Origin: Populus alba
Lineage: Eukaryota > Streptophyta > Magnoliopsida > Malpighiales > Salicaceae
Direction of reading: 5' to 3'
Length of the DNA stretch: 64,000 nt
Assembly (NCBI RefSeq): GCF_005239225.2
Contig: NC_133286.1
Location: 17,746,572-17,810,571 of the forward strand
In this document: one piece after another, positions 25,556-37,600 of the stretch
How positions within the stretch are numbered: the stretch's first letter is position 1
Layout: every line of letters starts with the position of its first letter
Translations under genes and position numbers: made by a program
The notes under the pieces: model-generated
The model's input: the letters and a program-made list of their open reading frames with translations, nothing else
Database searches by the model: none
What the model was told of the DNA's origin: nothing

Positions 25556-26739
25556 ATGGTGAGCTGTGATGATATGCAGGAGGGTTTGGGAAATAAAACG
25601 GGCCACCAATGCTGCAGCAAACGGAAGGTCAAGAGAGGGTTATGGTCTCCAGATGAAGACGAGAAGCTAATAAAATATATAACCACCCATGGCCATGGTT
25701 CTTGGAGTTCTGTTCCAAAGCTAGCAGGTACCGATCACACGCACACACTCTGGTGCTCTTTAATTGATCCGTTTATTTGTTTTTCTTTTATGAAGAAGTG
25801 GTCTTTAATTCTTGTTCTTAATTTCAAAGCCAAACCCCCCCGTTGTATTGTTTCTTTTCCTTCTAATGGAGGCTTCTTCTTTCAGGGCTGCAAAGGTGTG
25901 GAAAGAGTTGTAGATTGAGATGGATAAACTACTTGAGACCAGATCTCAAAAGAGGCTCCTTTACTGCACAAGAAGAAAGTATCATCGTTGAGATTCACAG
26001 AATGCTAGGCAATAGATGGGCTCAAATAGCTAAGCATTTGCCTGGTAGAACTGACAATGAGGTCAAGAACTTCTGGAACTCGTGCATCAAAAAGAAGCTC
26101 ATTGCACAAGGGTTAGATCCAAAAACTCATAATCTCCTCTCTAATAATTACATACATAACAATAACAATAATGCATGCAAACTGATCTCGCATCAATATT
26201 CCCATCAACAAACCACCTCAACTTTCACAGTAGATTCACAAATCAATGATATTTCAATGGATATGAAAGCACCCCTCATTCCATTCCCTACGATTCCCCC
26301 AGTTCCTGATACTAATCCTCCATATCCCCCCTTGTTGCACAAATTCTCTTCCATATCAACATGTGAATACCAAAACCCTAATACACTAGCTTTCTTGGAG
26401 TCTGGAAGCAAGTCTTCAATCGGTAGTGTCCCTGTATCCTCTTCTACTTCACATCCATCTGAGTTTGGCATGCTAGATGAGAGCTGCATGTGGGCTGGTG
26501 GCTATGAACTCATTCAATCCATAAAATCTGAAAAAGAGCAGCCAGAACTGCAAGTGGAAACGATTGAGAAGACCAATGAGTTAATAGGAGCTGGGCAGAA
26601 TATGGTTGCTTCATTTGAAACTTCCACCTTCGATTTTGATTTTGTGGAGTCTACTCTATTGCCTTGTGGGATGTACTATAACCCTAGTCCCATAGTTCAA
26701 CCTGCATGGAATTCATGGGCCTTGCAAGAGAAAAAGTGA
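25556..26739 (+). CDS. R2R3-MYB transcription factor (two exons)
   Basis: Exon 1 is 25556-25727 and exon 2 is 25886-26739, joined by a 158-bp intron (G|GTACC … TTTCAG|GG); 1026 nt, 341 residues. The R2 repeat has Trp30, Trp50 and Trp70 ([20 protein letters not shown] … [20 protein letters not shown]). R3 follows with the usual Phe in place of the first Trp ([49 protein letters not shown]). Only the first canonical R2R3-MYB intron is present; the one in R3 is absent. The C-terminal half is Ser/Pro/Asn-rich and acidic near the end (FDFDFVES), a likely activation region. The DNA-binding domain resembles the MYB26/MYB61/MYB86 group, known for wall thickening and related roles, but the exact orthologue is not settled. 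An in-frame Met at codon 7 could also be used. Confidence 0.92.
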
Positions 26740-29700
26740 TTGGTGCGGCGATGAGAGATTTCACTCTGCAGAAATTTTTCAAACTAGTACTGGTATGCTT
26801 GTTAATGGTATTGGTAAGTAGTAGTACGTAATATATTCTGAAAGACGTTATGAAGAGTTGAAGCAATGGGGTTTTTCTTGTATTATTGTTTTAAAGTATA
26901 GTTTCTAGCCAGGTGGACTAATTAATTCTGTAACTTGGATTGTGATGGAGTAGTACGGAAGAAGGCTTTGTAAATTTGTATCCAATAATTAAGTGACGTC
27001 CCTTCTCTTGTTAATTTCCCCCATTTTTTTTTTTTAATATAAATCATTGTGTCTAGCTAGCTTCTTTCTTTGTTTTTTTTTTTTTTTTTTTCTATGAGAA
27101 AATCTTTAATTTACAGTTTCCTAACTTCTTAAAAGGATCTGAATTTAATACATTGATGAACACAATATAATTGTAATTGGATTTTCTTTTCTCAAGTTTA
27201 ATTTATGTAATGGTTTGTGAAAATAATTAATATATCTTGTAATTTCATGCTTAAAATTGTTTCGAAAATAACGATTTGTACCGAGCTAGGGCCATTTTTA
27301 TACAAAAAGTATTGTTTCCCTTTTTAAAACAGAGACCTTCTGTCCACCAAAACAACAACAAAGACAACCTACGATATTATTCAAGGAGACACGATGCTGC
27401 CAATCTTGTAGTTTGGTGGTAATTTACCCCATTCTAGATAGCTACAAATTAATTAAATTAAGGGCGCTGTTTTCAAACCAAAAATGACGCATGATGATCA
27501 ATATTGCCACTGCCTTGGCAAATATTAGGGAGGGAAGACTTTGGGTTCTATGTTTAAATTATCCTTCAAGATTGCACTTTGAATTCCCTCTCCATCATCA
27601 ATTTCACAGATTAATTACAGTACCTATTGAATTATATACAGGTTCTTTCACTATCATTCTCTAAAATGATTTTCTTTTTCTCAATTTCAATTATCAGAAT
27701 AGAAATAGATTGTTTTGGTTAATACTGTTTTTAAGTAACAAGTGTAAAAGCTCCTAAAGGTTTAGTTGAACTCATAGTTGTTAATCCCGGTCTGATTAGG
27801 CCAAAAAGCTCAGTTTTATGTCATATAGAATGACTTGGGTCAACTGGAAAAGTAAAAACAATATATGCTTGAGGATTAATATTCTATATGAAAAAGTTTT
27901 GAAATAATACATGTTGATGTAGGCTATAAAAATAGAAATATGAGACATGAAGTGTATTATAGTTATTATATATCTAAAAATTAAGAAACAATTCATATGG
28001 ATATAGACTATTAAAAAAAAATGTGAGGCATGAAGTATAGTATAGTTATCCCCCATTAAAAAAATAAAAAACAATTTATGTTGATATAAACTATAAAAAA
28101 TAAATGTAAGGTATGAAGTGTAGTATAAGTATCTCATATCAAAAAGTTAAGAAACAATTCACGAAGATATAGTCTATAAAAAAAAATAAGGCTAAATATT
28201 TACAAATCAATTTTATATTTATTGGTTTTATTAAAAAAATAAATATATATAAAAAAATTAGATTTTATCCAGGTTATGTTGGGTCATCGAGAATTTATGT
28301 TGACTTGACAAATTATTTAGGTTTAATTGGACCAATTAAATTTTTAAATTTTTATGATTCAAGATTAATTTTATCAATAAAACTAAATTTATTTATTTGA
28401 TGTTTCATATTCGAATCTTGTGGTTGATTTTAAAAAAATATCATATATCTGTGTTTGATTAGCACTATTCTTCTGAGATGGGTGTAGGTTGGATTTCTCC
28501 CAAATATATGTGTAATGTTTTCTAGAAGTGCTGCTCATTCATGCAATTTTTTTTTTTTTTAATAAAAAACAACATGTGTAAGAACAAGTAGCTAGTGTGG
28601 TAAATTATTACCAATCGTGTGAGACCCAACTACTAATAATAGCAACAACACGTGCAATATGAAATTTCCATCAGCCAGAGAGGGTTTTTTTTTTTTATTC
28701 TTTTTTTTTTCCATCCATTACAATAAACCATGAAGATTTTGAATATTTTATCATTAAATCGTGAACAAAAATATCCATAATCACTCCTCCACTAAAATGC
28801 TAGATTATGCTAATAGATTTGCTGGAATATTTGAAGACAATATGAAAGAAAATCAAAATTATTGGTAATATCATTATAATTTTTTTTAAAATTCTAATAT
28901 TTAATTTTCTATTGGTAATATCATGATTTTCATTCATGAAATTTTCATTTTTAAAGAAAATAATGAAAAAAAATATTAATGAACCATTATGTTGGTAATT
29001 ATTCTATGTAAGGAATTAAAAGATAAAAAGAATAAGAATTGAACAAGTTCCTTTTCTTCTATCATAATCAATTATTTTTCAGATTTAAATGGAGACTAGA
29101 TAGAAAAACTAATTAAAAACATAAAGTCACGTTTATATATGATGAAATTGATGGATGGAATTAATGTTAAAAACAATAATGACGATGACCTTATAATCAA
29201 AGGATATTTTTGTAATTAGGTCTAATATTTTCCTTATGACAAATATAATATATGTAAGTGATTGGAAAGAGTAAATAATATTTTTTTTTACATGTAATCA
29301 AAATCTTCTGCATAATTTGGATCTAAGGAATGAAAGGTCAGAGTAATTTAAATATGAATAAAAAAATTAAAATGACATTTTAATTGCATGAATGGTAACC
29401 AAAAATCAAAATAAAATTTTAAATTCTTAATCTCTTATTTTTAAGATGAAAAGGAAAAATAATATAACTCATAATGATAATAAAAATAATAAAGTAATTG
29501 TGAAAGTGATAATGAATGAAAAAAAAAAAAAAGAGTAGCGAGAGAATTAATAATAATATTATATCAATCATTATAATATATTTAAAAAAAAATTAATGCA
29601 ACCATGAAGGTTATTTAGTTAATTTCATTAGTTTAAATCCATCTCAGATGAATATAATAAAAAATCAAGAAAAAAAAAAGAATTTATTTAAAAAAAACAC

Positions 29701-30638
29701 CTTCACTGTTTATATGAGCTCACGAGTTTATTTCAGCTCATATCTTTTTAGGAGGTTTAGGTAATCTTCAGTCCAGTCTAACAATTATTCGATTTAGTTT
29801 GTCGTATTAAACCGAATAATGTTCTTTCATGTAAACTCATGAATATTAAATCCAACCTGGTACACCTAATAGAGAGACCGGTTCGGTTAAAGTTAAAGAC
29901 CAATAAAAATAGAAAACACATTCAACTCATGATCTAGATAATCCAGTAAAACTCAGTAAAGATCTATTTTTAAAAAAATTGTTTTTTTTTCTAACTAGAA
30001 TTTTTTTATATATATTTTTTAGTCAAAGTTCTATATAAATACTAAAAAAATATTTTATTTTATCAATATAGGATTTGAAATTCTTTAGTATATATATTTT
30101 ATATTCACAAGAAAAAAAATATGTTTTTTTAATGTGAAATAAAAAATCTTTTTTGTTTGAATATTTCAACTTAAAAAAAATATTATAAGTATTTTTTTAA
30201 TGTGGAATAAAAAAAAAAAATAATTTTTAAAATTTTATTATTTATATATATATATATATATCCTATATTCACATAAATTATTTTTTAATTATTTAGATTG
30301 ACATATATCAACTTGTGTAATTAAAGATCTACTTTCTTGGCCAGGTCAAATATTAAATTGGGTTTGATAACTTTTTATAAACCAACGCCAGGAAAACCCG
30401 ACACAACACCACACGACCTGAACGGGGTTTCCGTTATTACTTGCTTCCGAGGTAGCTCAGCTTGGGTCGAACTCGAACCAACCGCCCGAGATGGAACATT
30501 GGCTACGTATAACCATCAGCAACTGTTTTAAGAGCGCCGTAACCCACCGCTTGCTTCTCCCTTGATTTCTCTTTCTTCCGCAGCCCAAACAAACGAAGAA
30601 CATACTCACAAAGACAGTTCTTTATTACTTGGGAAAGC
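26740..30638. other. Intergenic, AT-rich, with minisatellite
   Basis: Follows the MYB 3' UTR (to ~27000). Includes poly-T runs at 27030 and 27075-27091, the 84-bp tandem repeat at 27860-28190, many homopolymer runs at 29500-30260, and the GC-richer 5' flank of the next locus at 30330-30638. No gene is supported. Confidence 0.5.
27860..28190. repeat. Minisatellite, about 84-bp period, four copies
   Basis: A block reading like atgttgatatagactata recurs at about 27911, 27995, 28079 and 28161, giving spacings of 84, 84 and 82 bp. Between occurrences lie conserved blocks such as aggcatgaagtgtagtatag and aaaaagttaagaaacaattc. A 113-codon open frame across the minus strand here is a by-product of the repeat. 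Confidence 0.75.
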
Positions 30639-33600
30639 ATGCCACAAGGTTTCTTCTTCTTAATTTGATTTGTTACTAATAGTAATAAGTTGCTGGCAGA
30701 GCTTCCGGGGTTTTATTATGATAAAGAGAAGAATCGGCATTCCCCTCTTAAAGGTTCAATTCCGGGTTCTTCTTCTTCTACAAACAATGCTCAAGAACCA
30801 TCCACAGCCAATATCCAGGTCAGTGTTTCTTGTGTGTGTGTGTGTGTGTGTGTGGCTTGGTGACTACAGCTTCTAAGCCCTATCCTCAAGCATGTTTATA
30901 TTTCGGCTGCCTAGCAAAATTTACCCTTTGATGACATATATTGCAAAGTGTCCAGTAGTATGCTCCTACATTAGGTCTGCTTTTCATTTTCTTTTATGGA
31001 AAAGGTAGAATCTCAACTCCAATACTTGCTCCTTCTTCCTAGCTTTGCAGGACTGAGGGTTATGTGAACATTAGTCGTAATTGATCAAAATTGGATGCCT
31101 TTTCATACACGAGTATTATGAGAAGCAAAGGATTAATAAAATCAATTACTTTATTTATATCGTTTACAATTCTTCTAAGCCCTTTCAGGTGATTTGGCAT
31201 ATTTATCACTTTCCATTCTTTCTTTCAGTAACATTTGTACTTCCCAAATTTTGGGACTTCATTGGTCAATTATTTTCTCTTCGTGCATGTGTTTCATATG
31301 CTATGCTATTTCTGGTTTAAGAAGAACCTGTTTTTACTTAATAAATTCGAAATGCTCTAAAAAAGGCACGAAAGTTTGTGATCTTTCAGTTTTAGAGATT
31401 GAGTTGTTGCTCAATAGTAAAATGTTGTGGTGCTCACCTCGATAAAGAAAGCAAAATGGTGTGGCAAAAGATAGAATTTCCATCATTTTATATTGCATTT
31501 TTTGCTCCCAGGCCAATAGTTTGGTAGACAAAGAGATTCAAGGAAATTTTTTTTTTATGGTGTGAGTAACTTTCCTAATCTTGAATTTCATGCTGTACTT
31601 AAATTAGTTGTCCATTGCTTTTAATTTACATGTACATATGGTTTTTCTTTTAAAAATCACAACTCAATATATGTGAATTGAACTTGTTTATCCCATGTTT
31701 GATTTCACTGTCCTGATTGTTCAGGAGATTTGACATATTTGTTTGTCTTGGGTGTCGTCAACCTTAATTAGCAGGATTTTTTTACCAGTCTAAAAGCTGT
31801 TATTTCTTGTCCTGGAAATCTCAATGTTATAAGATACAGAGATCTCCCTGGGTGTCGCGGGCAAGTATGGCCTTCTGTCAAATTTGGGTCTTGCTGTAGT
31901 GTTTTCTTTTAAATTGGTCGTCTTTGTAACTTATGTATTTCTAATTTACTCTTGGCACATCTTGTTTGCTTTAGCCATTCCCTTTTCGCTTATCATACTT
32001 GTTATTTACTGTTTTGTTATGAAAGCAGGGAATTCTATTTCACACTTGTAATTCCTTAATTTAAGGAAACAGGATAGCTACTCTCGGATCAGAGACATCT
32101 GGAGGATCTGTTTATAGTCTTAACCCTGTTGAACCCGTCAACTTTGATTCAAGTTCTGCTATAGGTCGAATGCTGTTTAAGGCTGCATCTTTCAATTGCA
32201 CCATTTGGACTGCAGATTGCAATCCCAACTCAAGTCAGGCAGTGATTGGCAAGTATTCTTTTGTTCTTTTTTTTCCTGTCTTGTTTTTATTGTAGCTTAT
32301 CAGTCTTGAAATTAGCTTAGATATGTGTTATGTTCACTACTCTGGAGTCAGGAAATAGAACTTAGCTAGAAAACCGTGTCTTGGAGTTTTGCATGTTATC
32401 AGGTTTAGTTTAGTTCTTTTCTCATTCAGATTGATGCTTTAAAAAGATAAATAGAAACTTGCCAGTCCCAGTCTGTATCTATAATTGACCACCTGGGTGT
32501 TAATGATTAGTTTGGTAGGAGTTCAGGGATAGATACAATGCATTGACATTAATTCTATGTTATTTTCATGAACATTTTTGTTTATTCTGGCTGTTACAGG
32601 AACAAATCTAGGAGCTGCCCTGGTCAATTTGGAAACTGGAATGGCATCATGGGTGTGTAGAAGCAAAAGTGATGTTTTGTCTGAACAGCTCGATCCATCA
32701 GTAACATTCTAATCTTTTTGGTACAACACCTGCATTGAGTTCCTCATGGCCACCAGGACATTATCATCTCACATGACTTTACTATGATTGTTAAAGAAGT
32801 GAAAATAGTTTGATAAGTTGATAAAGCATATTTTCTCCTGAAACCTCGAGCTAAAACCAAACCGGACTTATTTGGTCAAATTTTCAGTATACACAAAGTG
32901 AATCATTCTCTAAGGTGGCATTTGGTTACTATCTTAGGAAAAAAGAGACGGAGACAATGGGAACAAAAATATGTTTGATTAAAGAGACAAAGACAGAGAC
33001 ATAAAATAAATTTATAAATTTGTCTATGTTATAATCTTGGAGGGAATTTTTGTACTTCGGAAGTACATGAGAGACATGCCCCTCCTGTCTCTACTGTCTC
33101 TGTTTTTTCTGTCCTAAAACAATAACTAAATGCTACCTAAAGAACCCGTAGAAGGGCTGCTATCTGATGAGTAGACGAAAGTGACAAACTTGCCATCTTG
33201 CATTTATATCTGTGGTTTAGCAGCTTGACAGGCTGAAAATGATGGAAAAAGAAATTGATTCTATTTCTAAAGTTTAGGTTGGCTTGCTGACATCTCCAGC
33301 TGCTAGTGGTATAGTAATCTGGATGGCTTTCTGCCCATTATTTCTTTCATAAATTTAATCTCATTTTAAAGATCATGAGGCACATGGAACTTAATTACAA
33401 AGGATTATTGCCATTTGTCAACACAGACTTTCTTTTCCAATCAATTGCCTACAATATCTGAAATATATCTGTTTTTTATTTTGCTGCAGGGGAATGTTGT
33501 TTTATGTGGGCTAATAAATGGAGCAATTTTGACAGTCGATGTTCGTGAAAAACAAGAAATGGTTTCAGATAGACTTATAAGGCATAGAATACCTTATTCA

Positions 33601-34623
33601 TCACTGGGCAGACAAGGTCCCAGTTCTAGTAAACAATGGTTTGAGGCATTCAATCCTTTAGATATGATAAATTTTGCAGGCACCAAATTTGTTGCCAAGT
33701 AGTCCCAGAAGTGAACATTCATCTTAGAAAAATATTATGGAACTTTGAGAGTATGATATCTTGTAAATAAATCGACTTCTAGTCTAGGAGTCACGAAGAC
33801 CAGTAGAACTAAAATTAGCATTAGCACACAGGTATTGAATCAGGTGTTAAATTTATGTCTCACCATTCAAAACCTCAAGTTAAAGTGAAACGAAAAAAAT
33901 AAAATAAAAATTAAGGGAGTAAGAAATTGTTGAAGGCATGCCTGGATCATCTCTCTCCTATTTATTGCACTTCATTTAAAGTTTTCAAAAAGAAGTGAAG
34001 TGCTATTATTAGGAAATAGATGAACTTTAAAACATAAAATTTTGAGTTTGGTAAAAGAAAAAAAGGTCAATAGCAGTAGTTCATGGGTTTGATCCCAATT
34101 TTACCGTGCCATTGTATTCCTCCAACAGCGAAGCAAATGGCAACTTCCCAGCTGGTTGTTTTGTTTTGCATTTATTTTGTTCAGTGAAGAGCTAGTCTGT
34201 GAAAATTTTGGTCATTGCAGCAATTCTGTTTTGTGCAATATTTGAACTTGATGATTTCAGATGATTAGTGTTTTCTTTCCTTTTCAGTTATTTTCCTTTC
34301 CTGCAGCAATTGTTTTACACAATAACTTCTCCTCTTGTGTGATTCATTGAACATGAGCTTGAGCATTTGGAACTGCTCATTTCAGTGAAATTATGGTAAA
34401 TACCCTGGATGTGATGTTTTTTAGGTCAAAGGAAACATGTACTCTTCTCGTACTATTTTTATGCCTTCATCCATATGCTGGTTAGTGGGCTTATGTAATT
34501 CTTGGTTTTAGTTTTTATGTTTGCTTTCAATTTATATAACTTCTACCTTCTTTTGAATCTCCAGTTTGGTATCACTTCAGTCTGACGACCAGTACTTCTT
34601 GGCCAGCTCTATGGATGGATTGG
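30639..34623 (+). pseudogene. Truncated DCAF4-like WD40 gene (partial duplicate)
   Basis: Exons recognised: 30639-30648 plus 30700-30818 (MPQELPGFYYDKEKNRHSPL…), 32073-32248 (IATLGSETSGGSVYSLNP … CTIWTADCNPNSSQAVIG), 32600-32700 (TNLGAALVNLETGMASW), 33490-33645 (GNVVLCGLINGAILTVDV … KQWFE), 34425-34480 (VKGNMYSSRTIFMPSS) and 34565-34623 (LVSLQSDDQYFLASSMDG). This order matches plant DCAF4-type WD40 proteins, putative substrate receptors of CUL4-DDB1 ubiquitin ligases. Missing are the long exon between the N-terminus and IATLGS, and every exon after ASSMDG, which would hold the remaining WD repeats. The intron after 32248 has a GC donor (G|GCAAGT) and the donor after 33645 reads GC, not GT. 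I read it as a decayed partial copy of an intact gene elsewhere; a short expressed form cannot be excluded. Confidence 0.72.
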
Positions 34624-37600
34624 CTAGTATTGGCTCCTTGCTTGCCATTCTTTTTACTCTTTTTGTGGACATCCTTTTAATAATGTGCTCCTGAATGGTA
34701 AGCAACATATCAAAGAATCATTTTTTTCTAAATTAATAAGGCAGTAATGAGGCACAAAATGTTCTCCTTTCAATTAGTCACTAAGTAATTGGATCCCGAC
34801 CCAAAGAGAGCATATATTCTTATATTTTGGCATTATCATAATAATTTTGTTGGCAGGTAACACTAAGCGCCCCCCCCCCCACCCCCCGACCCCTTCCTCT
34901 ATTTAAAATCATGAGTTGCCTGATTGCTGGAAAGTTCATTTCAATCTTGTAGGGAGGTTGAGATATTCTTGTGGATAAGCAGCAATGAGGATTTATTGCG
35001 TGAGTTACCTAAAATATCAAATAACACAAAAAATGTCTGGAAGCCTTGCAAAAGATAATGACCAACTTGCAGTGAATTTCAGCTATTTGGTCATTTTTTA
35101 AGGAATTTAGTTTAGAATTTGTAAATTGAATTCAATTTCAATTCCACCTGGCATGCTGGAAGCAGCCCACCCCTCTCCCTCTCAGATTATTATGTAGATT
35201 CCCCCCTTTCCTCTCTCTTTTTTTTTTGTTATGTGTGCTTTTCTGTTTAGGGTCCATTGGTTCAAGTTTTTAAAAATAAAGGCAAACTGTTCCATGAGTA
35301 GCTATTGAGAAATTCTTTAAGGATTTTTCTTTGTGATAGCCAATTAAGGGCAATTTGTTAGTGTTAAGAATTATTATTTTTTCCTTTACGGTCCTTTCTA
35401 GGCAAAAGGTAGATGAATAAAGAGGAAACAAAAGAGCCTAATGTTTCTTCTCAACTCATGCATGTTGTGTCAATCTCATTCATTGCACAAAACAACAACT
35501 ATATATCAAGAGAGTACCATTGAACATGCCCGAATGCCTACTAGCATACTTCAATTATGAATATGCAAATTAGAACACTGGCAGTGGCAGTGGCAGTGGT
35601 ACTGGATATGGTGATGTGGTGGCTGTGGAAATGTAGGAGGCTAAGGTTGAGGCTGCGGTGTTGGCTGCAGAGTGGTTGCCAACATTGTCATTGCTATTGT
35701 AGCTTAGGTGAACATCATCATTGTTACTAAAACTGTTATAGGAAAAGAAAAAATTCAGGTGCTGTCATCTTGTTTTGCTCTAAGATAGGAATAAATTTCT
35801 TTAGATAATCACAGTGATTCTGTAGATTTCAACAAAGACAACATGAAAAACATTGGTTCCTTGTAAAGAACTGTGGTGGTCTTCTAACATTCACACACTT
35901 GCGATCTCTGAGACTAGGTTAGAAATGTTTGCTCTTCACAATCTCTTAGTATGTTATCGTTGTTGGGAGACCAAAGAAGGCATTAAAGATTTCATTTATG
36001 CTTCCTTTGAAGTTCATAGAATGGGAAACCGTCGATATTCTGCAGCATTTACTCATCATTCGACAGTGACAGCTTGATGATTTCCATGAGCAGATGCAAC
36101 GAGCGAGTAGTAATGAGTATCCAGAATTTCAGTTCTCTAAAGAATGCGAAATCTTTTTAGTTTTTTCCTGCTATTGCACCTCAATGTAGATTATTTGTTA
36201 TCATGCTTGTGTTCTATTATTTGATTTTATTTATTTTCATCAACTAATTAATCAAACTAAATTTATTTATAATGTGAAAATTCCAAAATATCTTCTTTTA
36301 ATTTTAATTAAAACAATAGCTGTTGATGTGCATTTCAATGAAAAAAAAAAATATGAAGGCCTTTTTGTTTATGAAAAACATATAAAGCTTTAACTTGACC
36401 ACATTATGGAAAAAATATTGTTTCAGTTTCTTATTAAGCTTTATAAAACAAATCATGAAAACTTCTTAATGATTACTATTTTTGGAAGTTCTTGCAATAA
36501 AAATATAAAAAGGCTCTGTATCTCCTACCTACAATCTATCAACTATTCATGAACAGAAATTTATTTTATTTTTCTAATTTTATTTTAGCTGAATAAATTT
36601 GTTTTATGTGATTTAAAATTAGAAACTTTGAAGATTTTTTTTATAAAATACTAAAAATTAAATATCAAACATTTGTATTCAATAAATAACCAAATTCGTT
36701 AACTTATGAAGAAAAACTTTAAGGATCTATTAAAATTAGTAAAAAAATATTAAATATGAACCTGACTGATGCACGTGTTATAATTCAAGGGGCAAGAAAA
36801 CCAATTTCCTAGAGGAGGATAAATACTAAACAGCACAACCAAAAGGCAGTCTCATATTACACTGTAAGGCACCTAGTTTTTGTCTTCTTTTCTAATATAC
36901 TGTTAACCAAGCATCCATTTTCTCTGATAGAGAGCACATCATATGGATTTGAGCGGGTGTACTGTTTTATAGTAAAGTGAAGTGGCCAGGTTTTTGTCCA
37001 ATTATAAATCCTATTGTTTTTTTTTTAAGTCAAAATAACACATATTAGCATAAATTATATTAAATTGATAAAAAAAAAAGTATTGAATATATATATATCT
37101 AAGTGTAGAATGTGGGTGATGATAGTGGTGACCGGTGGTGACGCTTTTAACTGGGAATGGCTTGACCTGCGGTGGAGAAAGAAAGAGAGGGATGATCTCG
37201 TTTTGAGGAGAGGGGGAGAGAAAGAGAGGAAGGTCGCTGATAGCAAGGAAAGGAGAGGGGCAAATTGCCTATGAGGAAAGAAGGGGGGGCATAAAAGGAG
37301 AAAGGGAAAAAATAAGCATCATGGTTTTAATTTTATATAAAATTATAAATGATATCTGCAACTCGTTACACTGTGCTGTTATTTTATTATTATTATTATT
37401 ATTATTATTGTGCTTAAAACCAAGAAAACTCCTTTTTATTTTTACCCGTATATAGATGTTCAGCATGCATGCGTTTTGTGAGGTGACCCAAATGTCATTC
37501 AATCCAACCCCAAAACTGTAGCTTTCAAGTTTTCTTATCCATGCAAAAAGCAGAGGCACCAGACCACAATTTAACTTTTAGTAAAGGGTAAAAAGAAAGG

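Noticed and set aside
27796..28137. 113-codon open frame on the minus strand
   Set aside because: It runs through the 84-bp minisatellite; the repetitive peptide is a by-product of the repeat.
35853..36077. 74-codon frame considered as a lost C-terminal exon of the DCAF4-like locus
   Set aside because: No WD40 signature and no acceptor site joining it in frame to the upstream exons.
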